DNA of 39,245 nucleotides, taken from the NCBI RefSeq assembly GCF_019237635.1, contig NZ_JAFAGS010000183.1, positions 1 through 39,245 of the forward strand, in the 5' to 3' direction. Shown piece by piece: positions 1 to 9,364 of this stretch. How positions within the stretch are numbered: the stretch's first letter is position 1; every line of letters begins with the position of its first letter. A program made the position numbers and the translations under genes. This DNA is from Pluralibacter sp. GTDB taxonomy: Bacteria; Pseudomonadota; Gammaproteobacteria; Enterobacterales; Enterobacteriaceae. The notes beneath the pieces were generated by a model, which was not told where the DNA came from, made no database searches, and worked only from the letters and a program-made list of their open reading frames with translations.

Positions 1-151
1 CGTAGCCAGCTCTCTGATCACCCAGGGCGTTGCCGCCAACCGCATCCGCACCACCGGCATGGGTCCGGCGAACCCGATCGCCAGCAACAGCACGACTGAA
101 GGTAAAGCGCAGAACCGTCGCGTCGAGATAACCTTAAGCCCGCTGCAGTAA
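1..151 (+). CDS. yiaD: YiaD C-terminus, OmpA-like lipoprotein (partial)
   Basis: Only the last 49 codons are present; the gene starts before the window and the reading frame begins at base 2. The visible tail contains the segment [17 protein letters not shown] followed by [15 protein letters not shown]. This is the end of an OmpA-like peptidoglycan-binding domain, with the typical Asn-Arg-Arg-Val-Glu close. Together with ghrB immediately downstream this matches YiaD, an outer-membrane lipoprotein that E. coli also carries beside ghrB. A GC-rich hairpin at 160-181 follows the stop codon. The identification rests on the C-terminal motif and gene order, since the lipobox and N-terminus are outside the window. 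Confidence 0.85.
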   Translation, partial: VASSLITQGVAANRIRTTGMGPANPIASNSTTEGKAQNRRVEITLSPLQ

Positions 152-159
152 CTCCCGGT

Positions 160-181
160 CCGGCGGCGTACTGTCCGCCGG
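160..181 (+). terminator. Hairpin after yiaD
   Basis: CCGGCGG (160-166) pairs with CCGCCGG (175-181) around an 8-base loop, nine bases after the yiaD stop. No T-run follows, so it may be a weak or Rho-assisted end, or an intercistronic stem between yiaD and ghrB. Confidence 0.4.
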
Positions 182-215
182 GCCCGCCTGAGCCCCTTTA
201 TTACGGAGATACGTC

Positions 216-1187
216 ATGAAGCCATCCGTTATTCTCTACAAAACGTTGCCTGACGATCTGCTACAACGCCTGGAGGCGCACTTCACGGTGACGCAGGTGA
301 AAAACCTGCATCCCGACACCGTGCAGCAGCATGCCGATGCCTTCGCCAGCGCCGTGGGCCTGTTAGGGTCAAGCGAGAGCGTGGATGCCGCCCTGCTGGC
401 GAAAATGCCCGCGCTTCGCGCCGCATCGACCATTTCCGTCGGCTATGACAATTTCGACGTTGACGCCCTCAACGCGCGCCGGGTACTGCTGATGCACACC
501 CCCGCCGCGCTGACGGAAACCGTCGCCGATACCCTGATGGCGCTGGTGCTGAGCACCGCCCGCCGCGTAGTGGAGGTCGCGGAACGGGTGAAGGCCGGGG
601 AGTGGAAAAAAAGCATCGATGCGGACTGGTTCGGCACCGACGTGCATCATAAAACGCTGGGCATCGTCGGGATGGGACGCATCGGCATGGCGCTGGCCCA
701 GCGCGCCCACTTCGGCTTTAGCATGCCGATTCTCTACAACGCCCGCCGTCAGCACAGCGAAGCGGAAGAACGCTTCCAGGCGCGCTATTGCGATCTCGAT
801 ACGCTGCTGCAGGAGGCCGATTTCGTCTGCCTGATCCTGCCGTTAACCGAGGAGACGCGTCACCTGTTCGGCGAAGCGCAGTTTAAAAAGATGAAGCCGT
901 CCGCGATTTTCATCAACGCGGGGCGTGGGCCGGTGGTCGACGAGCAGGCGCTGATCGCCGCGTTACGCAACGGTGAAATCCATGCCGCCGGTCTGGACGT
1001 GTTTGAGCATGAACCGCTGGCGGTTGATTCGCCGCTACTGACGATGCAAAACGTCGTCGCCCTGCCGCATATCGGTTCGGCAACGCACGAAACGCGTTAC
1101 AGTATGGCGGCCACGGCGGTCGATAACCTGATTGATGCGCTCAACGGTAAGCCAGAGAAAAACTGCGTGAACCCGCAGGTGATGTGA
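216..1187 (+). CDS. ghrB: Glyoxylate/hydroxypyruvate reductase B
   Basis: Cytosolic NAD(P)H-dependent 2-hydroxyacid dehydrogenase that reduces glyoxylate to glycolate and hydroxypyruvate to glycerate; the E. coli enzyme also takes 2-keto-gluconate. The 323-residue protein is one residue shorter than E. coli GhrB and nearly identical in the motifs. The Rossmann signature GIVGMGRIG lies near residues 149-157, and the catalytic triad of the family is visible as Arg237 ([10 protein letters not shown]), Glu266 (DVFEHEP) and His285 (LPHIGSA). The paired Arg177-Arg178 after the second Rossmann strand fits NADPH preference. The start follows GGAG at 205-208. It is convergent with yiaF, and a shared hairpin at 1205-1235 separates them. 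Confidence 0.96.
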   Translation: MKPSVILYKTLPDDLLQRLEAHFTVTQVKNLHPDTVQQHADAFASAVGLLGSSESVDAALLAKMPALRAASTISVGYDNFDVDALNARRVLLMHTPAALTETVADTLMALVLSTARRVVEVAERVKAGEWKKSIDADWFGTDVHHKTLGIVGMGRIGMALAQRAHFGFSMPILYNARRQHSEAEERFQARYCDLDTLLQEADFVCLILPLTEETRHLFGEAQFKKMKPSAIFINAGRGPVVDEQALIAALRNGEIHAAGLDVFEHEPLAVDSPLLTMQNVVALPHIGSATHETRYSMAATAVDNLIDALNGKPEKNCVNPQVM

Positions 1188-1204
1188 GTATTCGGAAGTT
1201 GGGT

Positions 1205-1235
1205 ACGCCGGGTGAACAGCAGTATCACCCGGCGT
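1205..1235. terminator. Shared hairpin between convergent ghrB and yiaF
   Basis: Perfect 11-bp stem: ACGCCGGGTGA (1205-1215) pairs with TCACCCGGCGT (1225-1235), with a 9-base loop. It sits between two convergent stop codons. Neither strand has a good T-run, so termination strength is uncertain. Confidence 0.55.
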
Positions 1236-1241
1236 TAGCTG

Positions 1242-1952
1242 TTAGCGCGTGGCGTTTACCGTCGCGGTCCAGGCCTGGGTAAAGGCCTGATGCTGAGAGG
1301 CCAGCGGTCCAATCAGCGTGTTGTACTGGCTTGCCTGCTGAGAGGTCGGGAACTGAATACCGTTCGCCACAAAGCTCACCTGCGTGCCCTGTTGCGCGAC
1401 ATAATCCCCTACCTGCACCAGTTGCTGCGTGAAGACCTGCGCGGCCGGGATCAGCGGCTGCAGCGCGTTCGCCGGCGCCGTTACCACTTTACCGTACACC
1501 TGATCGAAGACCGGCTTCAGGTCGTCCGCCTGCTTCAGCGCGGAATGCGCGGCATCAGCCTGCATTTTGGCGTTCTCCAGCTGCTGGCTCAGTACACCCA
1601 ACGCCCCATTAGCCTGACGCAGCGGTTCGCGCTGGGTCATGTAATCCTGCGGTACGCGGATGGCGTTCACGCTGTCGACGACCGGACGCAGACCGGCATC
1701 CATCGCCTGGTTGACCTGCTGTGAATAGCCGTAAATCACGGCGTAATCGGAGACGAACGGGCCAAACTGTTTTTTCTGATCGGCCGTCAGCGTCGGCAGT
1801 CGCTCGCCGCTGCGCATCGCCGTATTCTGCAGGAAGTCGATAAACGCTTTGCGCTGATCGCCTTCTTTATCAAAACACCCACTCAGGCTAACCACCATTA
1901 ATAACGCCGCAACAGGCGCAAACCAGCGAGAGCAGGACTTTCCTGTCGCCAT
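1242..1952 (-). CDS. yiaF: YiaF lipoprotein, DUF3053 family
   Basis: A 236-residue lipoprotein of unknown role, the same length as E. coli YiaF. The N-terminus is basic (MATGKSCSRW), then hydrophobic, then a lipobox LSGC with the lipidated cysteine at residue 26. The +2 residue is Phe rather than Asp, which predicts sorting to the outer membrane. The rest is a helical DUF3053 domain. The frame is open 28 codons further upstream (to 2036), but I chose the ATG at 1952 because AAGGAG lies seven bases before it and the lipoprotein signal starts there. The gene is divergent from yiaG across a 348-base gap. The function is not known. Confidence 0.93.
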   Translation of the reverse strand: MATGKSCSRWFAPVAALLMVVSLSGCFDKEGDQRKAFIDFLQNTAMRSGERLPTLTADQKKQFGPFVSDYAVIYGYSQQVNQAMDAGLRPVVDSVNAIRVPQDYMTQREPLRQANGALGVLSQQLENAKMQADAAHSALKQADDLKPVFDQVYGKVVTAPANALQPLIPAAQVFTQQLVQVGDYVAQQGTQVSFVANGIQFPTSQQASQYNTLIGPLASQHQAFTQAWTATVNATR

Positions 1953-2300
1953 TTTATTACTCCTTTCAGCCAAAAAAGCGCAAACTGACACACACGTGCC
2001 TGACGCTGACAAGGATAGTCCAGGAGCGCCTCGCAAGATACCCCTTCCTGCATTCTTCCGGCGGAAAAAACACCGGCGCTACAGCCACTACGCTGATATC
2101 GATTTACAAAAAAAAATAAAGATACCGTTGGCGATGTGGAATCAACGAATTACTGCTGGCAACCCAAAAGCCGAATCGAGTCAGATCGGACAATCGCACG
2201 AATAATCCTTTTTGCCTTCCGCCCTCATCCATTTTAATGACTATTCTTAATGAGCTCTTAGAAATTCACGTTCCCGCAGTGTGATTCAGAGGAGTTCTCA
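1953..2300. promoter_or_regulatory. yiaF-yiaG divergent intergenic region
   Basis: This 348-base gap must hold the promoters of both flanking genes. It contains an A-rich tract at 2106-2120. I see no convincing -35/-10 pair and no extra gene. The yiaG ribosome binding site GAGGAG lies near 2288-2293. Confidence 0.4.
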
Positions 2301-2591
2301 ATGGAATATAAAGATCCGATGTCAGAACTATTGAGTAGTCTTGAGTATATTGTTTTTAAAGACGTGACAAAGACAGCAACCTTGACCCCAAAGTCCTCAG
2401 CCTTTAGTGAATTTGAGCAATTGCGTAAAGGCACAGGTCTGAAGATTGATGATTTTGCCAGAGCCATGGGCGTTAGCGTGGCAATGGTTCAGGAGTGGGA
2501 GTCCCGGAGGGAGAAACCGTCAGCCACCGAATTGAAGTTAATGCGTCTGATTAATGCCAACCCCATGATTAGCAAACAGTTGATGGAATGA
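2301..2591 (+). CDS. yiaG: YiaG, small XRE-type HTH regulator
   Basis: A 96-residue DNA-binding protein equal in length to E. coli YiaG. The helix-turn-helix occupies roughly residues 40-85: LRKGTGLKIDDFARAMGVS, then AMVQEWESRREKPS, the typical XRE pattern with a tryptophan before the recognition-helix end. There is no sensor domain; this form resembles the antitoxin-like regulators of the HigA/MqsA class, but no toxin gene lies next to it. The start follows GAGGAG at a normal distance. A strong terminator at 2606-2634 ends the gene. Its targets are unknown. Confidence 0.9.
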   Translation: MEYKDPMSELLSSLEYIVFKDVTKTATLTPKSSAFSEFEQLRKGTGLKIDDFARAMGVSVAMVQEWESRREKPSATELKLMRLINANPMISKQLME

Positions 2592-2605
2592 GTATGTTTT
2601 GTTTA

Positions 2606-2634
2606 CCCCCCGCCGTCGCGGGGGGTTTGGTTTT
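2606..2634. terminator. Terminator after yiaG, shared with the ABC-F gene
   Basis: CCCCCCGC (2606-2613) pairs perfectly with GCGGGGGG (2618-2625) around a CGTC tetraloop, followed by TTTGGTTTT on the plus strand. It lies just before the stop codon of the convergent ABC-F gene, so it may serve both strands, but only the plus strand has the T-rich tail. Confidence 0.85.
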
Positions 2635-4252
2635 ATAACGCCTCGCAGCGCCAACCCGCTTCATGCCACACCAGCTCATGAGTCAGTTTCAGCCCACGTA
2701 AAAATCCCTCATCATGCGACACCACCAGCATCGCGCCGGGAAACTCCGCCAGCGCCGCTTCAATGGCCTGCGTCGAGGCGAGATCCAGATGGTTTGTCGG
2801 CTCATCGAGCAGCAGCAATTGTGTGGCCTCGCGCTGCCAGAGTACGCAGGCCAGCGCCGCCTTCAGGCGCTCCCCGCCGCTCAGCGATGCCAGCGGCAGC
2901 ATCACTTTATCCGCCCCTAGTTGTAGCTGCGCCAGACGGCTGCGCACGACCCCCTCTTCCAGCGGCGTGTCACCGAGGCTAAGGTGCGCCATTACGGAAA
3001 GCGACAGGTCCAGTTGCGACAGATGCTGGTCGAGATACGCGGTGTTTACCGGCACCGCGCAGGTGCCCGATACCGCCGTCTCTTCGCCGAGGATCACCTT
3101 GAGCAGCGTCGATTTTCCACAGCCGTTAGGGCCGCGCAGCGCGACGCGCATCGGCCCCCTCATCCGCCAGTCAAACGGCGCAAGCGCCACGTGCGGCAGC
3201 ACCAGTTGCTCCAGCACCAGCGTCTGTTTTCCCTCCGCAACCTGGCTGCCGGGTAGCGTAAAAATCACCGGGTTATCCTCCTCAACGCGCTCCCGCGCCT
3301 GGTTTACTGCGGCACTGAGGGCGTCGTTTTGTTCCCGGTGCTGTTTGCCCCATGCGCCAATGCGCTCTTTGGCCGCCATTTTGTACTTCACCCGTTCAAA
3401 CGAGGCGATATTAAGCGTATCTACCGTGCGCAGGGTCTTCGCCGAACGCCGCTGGCTGGCGTCGTGCTCTTTTTGCATCCGCGCGCGGGTGCGTTTGCGC
3501 GCCGTTGCCGCATGATCCAGCGCCGCGCGGGCCGCCTGCTGTTCGGCATCCCGCTGACGCTGGTAATCGTCGTAGTTACCGCCGTAGCTGCGCAGACTGG
3601 TGGGCGAAAGTTCCAGAATACGCGGCATCAGCGCCAGCAGCTCGCGGTCATGGGTGGCGATAAGCGCCCCGCCCCGCCAGCGGGAGAGCATGTCATACAG
3701 CCACTCGCGCCCCTGACGGTCGAGGTGGTTGGTTGGCTCGTCGAGCAGTAAAAAACCGGCGCTGGCGGTGAAAGCGCCGCACAGCAGCGCCCGCACCCGC
3801 TCGCCGCCGCTGAGCGAGGCGGCGGAGAGGTTCGGGTCAAAAACAGACAGTCCCGCCCCGGCGAAGGCCTCGCTCAACCGTTCCGGTAGATCCCAGAACC
3901 CCTCCAGCCGCTCGAGATCGTCAGGCTGGTAATCGCCGCGGTCGATACGCTGACGGGCGGCAAAAATATCGCCGTAACCGAGCAATTCGGCCAGAGTCGT
4001 CTTCGCCGCCACATCGTGCTGTTGAGCCACCAACGCCCGGGAGGTGAAACGTTCGATGTGCCCGGCGTCGGGCGCTTCCCGCCCCGCCAGCAGATGCAGT
4101 AAACGTGTTTTTCCGCTGCCGTTACGCCCGACAAGACCGCACAGCGACGGCTCCAGCGATAAACTCAGCGGACCAAAAAGGGTGTCGCCCGTCGAAAACT
4201 GACAGGTAACCTGATGCAGGATAAAAGAAGGGGATTGCGCACAATGAGCCAT
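2633..4252 (-). CDS. ABC-F family ATPase (ribosome-associated type)
   Basis: Soluble protein of 539 residues with two ABC ATPase domains and no membrane domain, the ABC-F layout; proteins of this family act on ribosomes (translation factors or antibiotic protection). Domain 1 has Walker A GRNGSGKT at 42-49, signature LSGGER near 148 and Walker B LLLDEPTNHLD near 168. A charged linker rich in Arg and Lys covers about 232-330. Domain 2 has GPNGCGKS at 374, LSGGER at 458 and LLLDEPTNHLD at 480. Both catalytic glutamates are present. The ATG at 4252 is preferred over a GTG at 4258 because AGGAG (4262-4258) is spaced for the ATG. It is not obviously EttA, Uup, YbiT or YheS, and it stands where E. 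coli has cspA. The substrate or drug is unknown. Confidence 0.9.
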   Translation of the reverse strand: MAHCAQSPSFILHQVTCQFSTGDTLFGPLSLSLEPSLCGLVGRNGSGKTRLLHLLAGREAPDAGHIERFTSRALVAQQHDVAAKTTLAELLGYGDIFAARQRIDRGDYQPDDLERLEGFWDLPERLSEAFAGAGLSVFDPNLSAASLSGGERVRALLCGAFTASAGFLLLDEPTNHLDRQGREWLYDMLSRWRGGALIATHDRELLALMPRILELSPTSLRSYGGNYDDYQRQRDAEQQAARAALDHAATARKRTRARMQKEHDASQRRSAKTLRTVDTLNIASFERVKYKMAAKERIGAWGKQHREQNDALSAAVNQARERVEEDNPVIFTLPGSQVAEGKQTLVLEQLVLPHVALAPFDWRMRGPMRVALRGPNGCGKSTLLKVILGEETAVSGTCAVPVNTAYLDQHLSQLDLSLSVMAHLSLGDTPLEEGVVRSRLAQLQLGADKVMLPLASLSGGERLKAALACVLWQREATQLLLLDEPTNHLDLASTQAIEAALAEFPGAMLVVSHDEGFLRGLKLTHELVWHEAGWRCEAL

Positions 4253-4565
4253 AAGCACTCCTGAATGAAATCAACACAGCCCCTGCCGACGCGTTCGCGT
4301 TTAGCAAGGCTCGAAATTCATCAGTCGTGTTTGTTCATTTTCAGCGTGTGCTCCAGAGATGACGAGGAGGTCGTCGGGGCACAGGATAACGGCACCATGA
4401 GGGGAATATCAAGTTTGTTTTTTTCGACCAGGTATTCGCCCAACCGGGAGAGAAGCTCAATACGCAGTTTTTGTGAGGACGTTTGTCGCGGGTGATGGTG
4501 GAATAGACGACCCGGCGCAGACATAAAAAAAACCCGCCGGGGCGGGTTTTTCAGTATTGTCACGC
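4253..4565. other. Intergenic region between ABC-F gene and glyS
   Basis: It holds the ABC-F promoter and ribosome site (AGGAG at 4258-4262) and, at its right end, the glyS terminator. An open frame on the minus strand (4524 down to 4321, 67 codons from its inner ATG) begins directly after the terminator T-run with no ribosome site and matches nothing I know, so I do not call it a gene. No other features are visible. Confidence 0.5.
4528..4551 (-). terminator. glyS terminator
   Basis: AAAAACCCGC (4528-4537) pairs with GCGGGTTTTT (4542-4551) around CGGG. Read on the minus strand it gives a GC-rich stem followed by eight T residues, a strong intrinsic terminator 15 bases after the glyS stop. 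Confidence 0.9.
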
Positions 4566-6635
4566 TTATTGCAGCAGCGATATATCCGCTACCTGCAGGA
4601 ACAGCTCGCGCAGTTTGGAGAGCAGCGTCAGACGGTTAACGCGGATGTCTTTGTCATCGGCATTGACCATCACGTTTTCGAAGAACTCATCCACCGGCTC
4701 GCGCAGCTGCGCCAGCTCGATCAGCGCATCCTGATAGCGGCCTTCGGCAAAGTACGGCTGCAGCTTGTCGCGCAGCACGACCAGGTTACCGGCAAGCTTG
4801 ATTTCCGCGGCTTCTTTCAGCACGGAGGCGTGAACGATATCGTTCAGCGTCTCGTCAGATTTCGCCAGAATATTGGAAACACGCTTGTTCGCCGCCGCCA
4901 GCGCCGCGGCCTCTTCCAGCGTACGGAAGTAGGTTACCGCCTTCATGCGGGCATCGAAATCCGCCGGACGGGTCGGACGACGCGCCAGCACCGCCTGAAT
5001 GGTGTCAACCGCATAGCCTTCGTCCTGATACCAGGCGCGGAAACGGCCCAGCATAAAGTCGATAACGTCGTCGACAACGTTGGCGTTAGTCAGCTTCTCG
5101 CCGTACAGACGTACCGCTTCTTCGGTGAGAGTCTGCAGATCGAGGGAAAGGTTCTTCTCAACGATGATACGCAGCACGCCCAGCGCAGCACGACGCAGCG
5201 CAAACGGGTCTTTGTCGCCTTTCGGATGCTGGCCGATGCCGAAGATACCCGCCAGGGTATCCATCTTGTCGGCGATCGCCACCGCGCAGGCCACGAGGTT
5301 AGACGGCAGTTCATCACCGGCGAAACGCGGCTGATACTGTTCGTTCAGCGCCACGGCCACCTCTTCCGCTTCGCCATCGTGACGCGCGTAGTGCATGCCC
5401 ATGATGCCCTGGGTGTCGGTGAATTCGAACACCATGTTGGTCATCAGGTCGCACTTGGAGAGCAGACCCGCGCGGGTCGCGTGGTTAACATCCGCGCCAA
5501 TCTGGCGGGCAATCCAGCCGGACAGCTCTTCGATACGGTCGGTTTTGTCGCGCAGCGTGCCAAGCTGCTGCTGGAACAGTACAGTGTCCAGACGCGGCAG
5601 ATGGTCTTCCAGACGCTTTTTGCGGTCGGTGTTGAAGAAGAATTCGGCATCCGCCAGACGCGGGCGCACGACTTTCTCGTTACCGGAGATAATCTGCTGC
5701 GGATCTTTCGATTCGATGTTGGCGACGAAAATGAAGTTCGGCAGCAGTTTGCCCGCCGCATCGTAGACCGGGAAATACTTCTGGTCGCCCTTCATGGTGT
5801 ATACCAGCGCTTCCGCAGGCACCTTGAGGAATTTCTCTTCGAACTTCGCGGTCAGCACCACCGGCCATTCCACCAGCGACGTTACCTCTTCCAGCAGGCT
5901 TTCGCTCAGGTCGGCGTTGCCGCCAATCTTGCGCGCCGCCGCTTCGGCATCGGCTTTGATCGCCGCCTTACGCTGCTCGTAGTCGGCAATGACTTTGCCG
6001 CGCTCCAGCAGGATTTGCGGGTACTGGTCAGCCGTATCGATGGTGAACTCCGGCTCGCCCATAAAGCGATGGCCGCGAATCACGCGATCGGACGTAATAC
6101 CCAGGATGGTCGCAGGAATGACGTCGCTGCCGAGCAGCAGGGTCACGGTGTGTACCGGACGCACGAACTGCACGTCGGACGCGCCCCAGCGCATCAGTTT
6201 CGGGATTGGCAGTTTCGCCAGTGACGTTGCCACCATATTTGGCAGCAGCGCTTGTGCGCTTTCGCCCTTCACGTGGGCGCGATACAGCAGCCATTCGCCT
6301 TTATCGGTGACCATACGCTCGGCCTGGTCTACGGTGATCCCGCAGCCGCGCGCCCAGCCTTCTGCCGCTTTGCTCGGGTGGCCTTCGGCGTCAAACGCCG
6401 CAGACACCGCTGGACCACGTTTTTCGACTTCGCGATCGGGCTGAGATGCAGCCAGCTTCGCCACTTTCAGCGCCAGACGACGTGGAGCCGCAAACCACTC
6501 AACGTTGCCGTGCGCGAGGCCCGCGTTATCCAGCTCCGCCGTAAAGTTCGCAGCAAAAGATTCCGCCAGGCTGCGCAGGGCTTTTGGTGGCAGCTCTTCA
6601 GTGCCGATTTCCACCAGGAAAGTTTTCTCAGACAT
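4566..6635 (-). CDS. glyS: Glycyl-tRNA synthetase beta subunit
   Basis: Large subunit of the bacterial alpha2-beta2 type glycyl-tRNA synthetase; it binds tRNA-Gly while the alpha subunit carries the class II catalytic core. The 689 residues equal the E. coli length. The N-terminus [20 protein letters not shown] is characteristic. An HD-like segment ([14 protein letters not shown]) lies near residues 460-475, and a DALR-type anticodon-binding domain forms the last ~110 residues, including [20 protein letters not shown]. It follows glyQ by nine bases, so the two are one transcript, with a GAGGCGG ribosome site in the gap. The long antisense frames across it are codon-bias shadows. Confidence 0.98.
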   Translation of the reverse strand: MSEKTFLVEIGTEELPPKALRSLAESFAANFTAELDNAGLAHGNVEWFAAPRRLALKVAKLAASQPDREVEKRGPAVSAAFDAEGHPSKAAEGWARGCGITVDQAERMVTDKGEWLLYRAHVKGESAQALLPNMVATSLAKLPIPKLMRWGASDVQFVRPVHTVTLLLGSDVIPATILGITSDRVIRGHRFMGEPEFTIDTADQYPQILLERGKVIADYEQRKAAIKADAEAAARKIGGNADLSESLLEEVTSLVEWPVVLTAKFEEKFLKVPAEALVYTMKGDQKYFPVYDAAGKLLPNFIFVANIESKDPQQIISGNEKVVRPRLADAEFFFNTDRKKRLEDHLPRLDTVLFQQQLGTLRDKTDRIEELSGWIARQIGADVNHATRAGLLSKCDLMTNMVFEFTDTQGIMGMHYARHDGEAEEVAVALNEQYQPRFAGDELPSNLVACAVAIADKMDTLAGIFGIGQHPKGDKDPFALRRAALGVLRIIVEKNLSLDLQTLTEEAVRLYGEKLTNANVVDDVIDFMLGRFRAWYQDEGYAVDTIQAVLARRPTRPADFDARMKAVTYFRTLEEAAALAAANKRVSNILAKSDETLNDIVHASVLKEAAEIKLAGNLVVLRDKLQPYFAEGRYQDALIELAQLREPVDEFFENVMVNADDKDIRVNRLTLLSKLRELFLQVADISLLQ

Positions 6636-6644
6636 GGCCGCCTC

Positions 6645-7556
6645 TTATTTATTCTTGTTGCACATCGGGAAGCCGAGGGCCTCACGGGAAGCGTAGTAGG
6701 CTTCTGCCACTGCTTTGGTCAGGGTGCGGATGCGCAGAATATAGCGCTGACGCTCGGTGACGGAGATGGCTTTACGCGCATCCAGCAAGTTGAAGCTATG
6801 GGCGGCCTTCAGAATACGCTCGTAGGCAGGCAGCGGCAGCGGGTTTTCCAGCGCCAGCAGCTGTTGCGCTTCTTTCTCGTACTGCTCAAAGCAGGAGAAC
6901 AGGAAGTCGACGTCCGCGTATTCGAAGTTGTAAGTGGACTGCTCCACTTCGTTCTGATGGAACACGTCGCCGTAGGTGGTTTTACCCAGCGGGCCGTCGC
7001 TCCAGACCAGGTCGTAAACGCTGTCTACGCCCTGAATGTACATCGCCAGACGTTCCAGGCCGTAAGTAATTTCACCGGTCACCGGTTTACACTCCAGGCC
7101 GCCAACCTGCTGGAAGTAGGTGAACTGCGTCACTTCCATGCCGTTCAGCCACACTTCCCAGCCCAGACCCCAGGCACCCAACGTTGGGTTTTCCCAGTTA
7201 TCTTCCACGAAACGAATGTCGTGAATGGTCGGGTCCATGCCCAGCTCTTTCAGGGATCCGAGATACAGCTCCTGAATATTGTCTGGAGACGGCTTAATCA
7301 CCACCTGAAACTGGTAGTAGTGCTGTAAACGGTTCGGGTTTTCACCATAACGGCCGTCGGTCGGGCGGCGGGACGGCTGCACATAAGCAGTCGCCATTGG
7401 CTCCGGGCCAAGCGCGCGCAGACAGGTCATCGGATGGGAGGTGCCAGCGCCGACTTCCATGTCCAGTGGTTGAACAATGGTGCAGCCCTGACGAGCCCAG
7501 TAATCCTGTAAGGTCAGGATCAGGCCCTGGAAAGTCCTGGTATCAAACTTTTGCAT
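6645..7556 (-). CDS. glyQ: Glycyl-tRNA synthetase alpha subunit
   Basis: Catalytic subunit of the tetrameric glycyl-tRNA synthetase, which charges tRNA-Gly with glycine using ATP in the cytosol. It is 303 residues, the same as E. coli GlyQ. Hallmark segments are [14 protein letters not shown] at the N-terminus, [16 protein letters not shown] near 36-51, the class II motif around [14 protein letters not shown], and the acceptor-site block [20 protein letters not shown]. The gene is first in the glyQS operon. A candidate promoter lies upstream on the same strand (-10 TATACT at 7604-7599). No T-box leader is visible, as expected in gamma-proteobacteria. Confidence 0.98.
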   Translation of the reverse strand: MQKFDTRTFQGLILTLQDYWARQGCTIVQPLDMEVGAGTSHPMTCLRALGPEPMATAYVQPSRRPTDGRYGENPNRLQHYYQFQVVIKPSPDNIQELYLGSLKELGMDPTIHDIRFVEDNWENPTLGAWGLGWEVWLNGMEVTQFTYFQQVGGLECKPVTGEITYGLERLAMYIQGVDSVYDLVWSDGPLGKTTYGDVFHQNEVEQSTYNFEYADVDFLFSCFEQYEKEAQQLLALENPLPLPAYERILKAAHSFNLLDARKAISVTERQRYILRIRTLTKAVAEAYYASREALGFPMCNKNK

Positions 7557-7598
7557 ATTCTTTCGTGCTGGATACGTGTGGATTTAAAGGAAGCATTG

Positions 7599-7627
7599 AG
7601 TATACCCGCTGGCTGCGAGATATACAG
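7599..7627 (-). promoter_or_regulatory. Candidate glyQS promoter
   Basis: On the minus strand, CTGTAT (7627-7622), a 17-base spacer and TATACT (7604-7599) precede glyQ by about 40 bases. The -10 matches 5 of 6 positions and the -35 only 3 of 6. Confidence 0.5.
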
Positions 7628-7647
7628 TATGAAAGGGTATTGTTTAA

Positions 7648-7676
7648 GGAAAATTGGGGAAAGTTGTGCTTTCCCC
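7648..7676 (-). terminator. ysaB terminator
   Basis: GGGGAAAG (7656-7663) pairs with CTTTCCCC (7669-7676) around a 5-base loop. On the minus strand the stem is followed by AATTTTCC. It separates ysaB from the glyQS promoter. Confidence 0.75.
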
Positions 7677-7693
7677 GGCCCGGAAACGGCGTT

Positions 7694-7996
7694 TTAGCGC
7701 ATCGAAAGGTGCAAAAATTGACCGTCGGGGTCGAAAGAGCAGACAAAGCCCTCATTGCGCGCCGTAAAGCCGCGCAGCTCATAGCCGCCCTGGAACTGCT
7801 CAAAGCCGGTCATGTCGATTTTCTGCGCCCCGGTATTGTAGCGATGCGCGGCAGTCTGTTTGCACAGTTGCTCCATGTCGAGCGAACGCCGGGGATCGGC
7901 TTTTGCCCGCTGCGCTTTTTGTTCCGGCGGCGGAGGGGAACTGCACCCTGCCAGCAGCGCTAACAACAGCACCGGTGTGAAATACTTCATCATCAT
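7694..7996 (-). CDS. ysaB: YsaB lipoprotein
   Basis: Small lipoprotein of 100 residues, close to E. coli YsaB (99 residues), which also precedes glyQ. The signal is [18 protein letters not shown] with the lipobox LAGC and lipidated Cys18. A proline-rich linker (SSPPPPEQK) follows, then a domain with MEQLCKQTAAHRYNTGAQKI and a C-terminal FVCSFDPDGQFLHLSMR. Serine at +2 predicts outer-membrane sorting. Three consecutive ATG codons (7996, 7993, 7990) are possible starts and I keep the first, as in E. coli. Function unknown. Confidence 0.9.
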   Translation of the reverse strand: MMMKYFTPVLLLALLAGCSSPPPPEQKAQRAKADPRRSLDMEQLCKQTAAHRYNTGAQKIDMTGFEQFQGGYELRGFTARNEGFVCSFDPDGQFLHLSMR

Positions 7997-8183
7997 TTTT
8001 TATTACCGCCGTGTTAATTGGCTGTTATTGTAATTCTTTAGCATTGAGTGCTATCTGAAGCTGCATTGTGCGTACCTCTTTGTCCACAGACAAGCCGAAA
8101 AAGGCAAACTCAGAAAATTCCAAAGGCACATCTGAAATCACAGACAGTCACACTGGCTTTAAGACAACACCATTGAGGAATTG

Positions 8184-9179
8184 ATGTCGGGAAAGATACA
8201 CTGGATAACAAATTTACGAGGGATAGCCTGTTTAATGGTGGTGATGATCCACACCACCACCTGGGCGGTCACCCATGCGCAAAGCGTCGGGATGGTGAAC
8301 TGGGACATCGCCAACCTGCTTAACGCCGCCTCCCGCGTCAGCGTGCCGCTGTTCTTTATGATCTCCGGCTACCTGTTTTTCGGTGAACGCAGCGCCCAAC
8401 CACGCCACTTCCTGCGTATCGGCTTGTGCCTGCTGTTTTACAGCGCCGTCGCCCTGCTGTATATCCTGCTGTTCACCCGCATCAACATTGAGCTGTCGCT
8501 GAGAAACCTGCTGCAAAAGCCGGTGTTCTACCATTTATGGTTTTTCTTCGCGATTTTCGTGATTTACCTGCTCTCCCCGCTGATTCAGGTCAAAAGCGTC
8601 AGCGGGAAAATGCTGCTGGCGCTGACTGTCGTGCTCGGCGTGGTGGCAAACCCCAACACCGTGGCGCAAAAAGCAGGCGGCTTCGAGTGGCTGCCGGTGA
8701 ATCTGTATATCGACGGCGATACCTTCTACTACGTGCTGTACGGCCTGCTCGGACGGGCGATAGGCATGATGGATACCGAGAAAAAACCGCTGACGCTGCT
8801 GTGCGCGGCGCTGTTTGCCGTCTCGGTGTGGGTGATTTCGCGGGGGACGCTGCACGAACTGCAATGGCGGGGAAATTTCGCCGATACCTGGTACCTCTAC
8901 TGTGGCCCGATGGTGTTTATCTGCGCCGTCACGCTGCTAACGCTGGTGAAGAACACGCTAAACCAGCGGGAACTTCCGGGGCTTAGCCTTATCTCCCGGC
9001 ATTCGTTGGGTATCTACGGCTTTCACGCGCTGGTTATCAACGCGCTGCGCTCTGGCGGTGTTGAGGTTCAGCGCTGGCCGCTGCTGGATATTGTCTGGGT
9101 TTTCGCCGTCACCCTCGCCGCCAGCCTGCTGCTGTCAATGCTGGTGCAGCGCGTCGACCGTCGAAGGTGGGTAAGTTAG
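8184..9179 (+). CDS. wecH: WecH/YiaH membrane O-acetyltransferase
   Basis: Integral inner-membrane protein of the acyltransferase-3 family, 331 residues as in E. coli, where WecH (YiaH) O-acetylates enterobacterial common antigen. About ten hydrophobic segments are visible. The family's N-terminal block is present: [20 protein letters not shown] contains the LRG and the histidine expected in the active site, and [15 protein letters not shown] follows. The frame also opens at a TTG one codon earlier (8181). I use the ATG at 8184 because it matches the E. coli start and GAGG lies five bases upstream. It ends just before the ldr toxin locus. No cognate polysaccharide genes are adjacent. Confidence 0.93.
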   Translation: MSGKIHWITNLRGIACLMVVMIHTTTWAVTHAQSVGMVNWDIANLLNAASRVSVPLFFMISGYLFFGERSAQPRHFLRIGLCLLFYSAVALLYILLFTRINIELSLRNLLQKPVFYHLWFFFAIFVIYLLSPLIQVKSVSGKMLLALTVVLGVVANPNTVAQKAGGFEWLPVNLYIDGDTFYYVLYGLLGRAIGMMDTEKKPLTLLCAALFAVSVWVISRGTLHELQWRGNFADTWYLYCGPMVFICAVTLLTLVKNTLNQRELPGLSLISRHSLGIYGFHALVINALRSGGVEVQRWPLLDIVWVFAVTLAASLLLSMLVQRVDRRRWVS

Positions 9180-9243
9180 CCCCCTCTTTCTGAAGGCAAG
9201 AAGGCCGGTTTCGGACATTCTGTGGTTAATCGCGCTTGTACGG

Positions 9244-9273
9244 TTGGCGGCTGACGTTCAAGCTTTGTAAGAT
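9244..9273 (+). promoter_or_regulatory. Candidate ldr mRNA promoter
   Basis: TTGGCG (9244-9249), an 18-base spacer and TAAGAT (9268-9273) lie about 190 bases before the toxin ORF, a distance that suits the long structured leader of ldr messages. The perfect palindrome CCTCAGTACTGAGG (9283-9296) would then form a hairpin near the 5' end. Confidence 0.4.
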
Positions 9274-9302
9274 GCCCGTCAACCTCAGTACTGAGGGAGG
9301 CG

Positions 9303-9364
9303 CAGCGTTGCGGGGGTTATACCTGGCGACGCAGTCGTTAGATAGAGAAAACCCCCGAACGCTG
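9303..9364 (+). repeat. Inverted repeat in the ldr leader
   Basis: Arms CAGCGTTGCGGGGGTT (9303-9318) and AACCCCCGAACGCTG (9350-9364) are complementary except for one bulged base. In the toxin mRNA they would form a long hairpin. The right arm is also part of the antisense-RNA terminator stem, so the two structures are mutually exclusive or lie on opposite transcripts. Confidence 0.75.

Noticed and set aside
2599-2982. A plus-strand frame starting with a GFGFITP segment, reminiscent of cold-shock protein CspA, just where E. coli has cspA.
   Set aside because: Only those few residues match; the rest lacks the RNP motifs and length of CspA, and the frame runs antisense through the ABC-F gene.
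4321-4524. A minus-strand 67-codon frame after the glyS terminator.
   Set aside because: Its ATG follows directly on the terminator T-run, there is no ribosome site, and the sequence resembles no family I know.
4557-6224. A 555-codon plus-strand frame opposite glyS, and a similar 436-codon frame opposite xylA (11175-12485).
   Set aside because: Both are mirror frames of highly biased GC-rich genes; they have no protein-like domains, no ribosome sites, and the opposite strand encodes full-length known enzymes.
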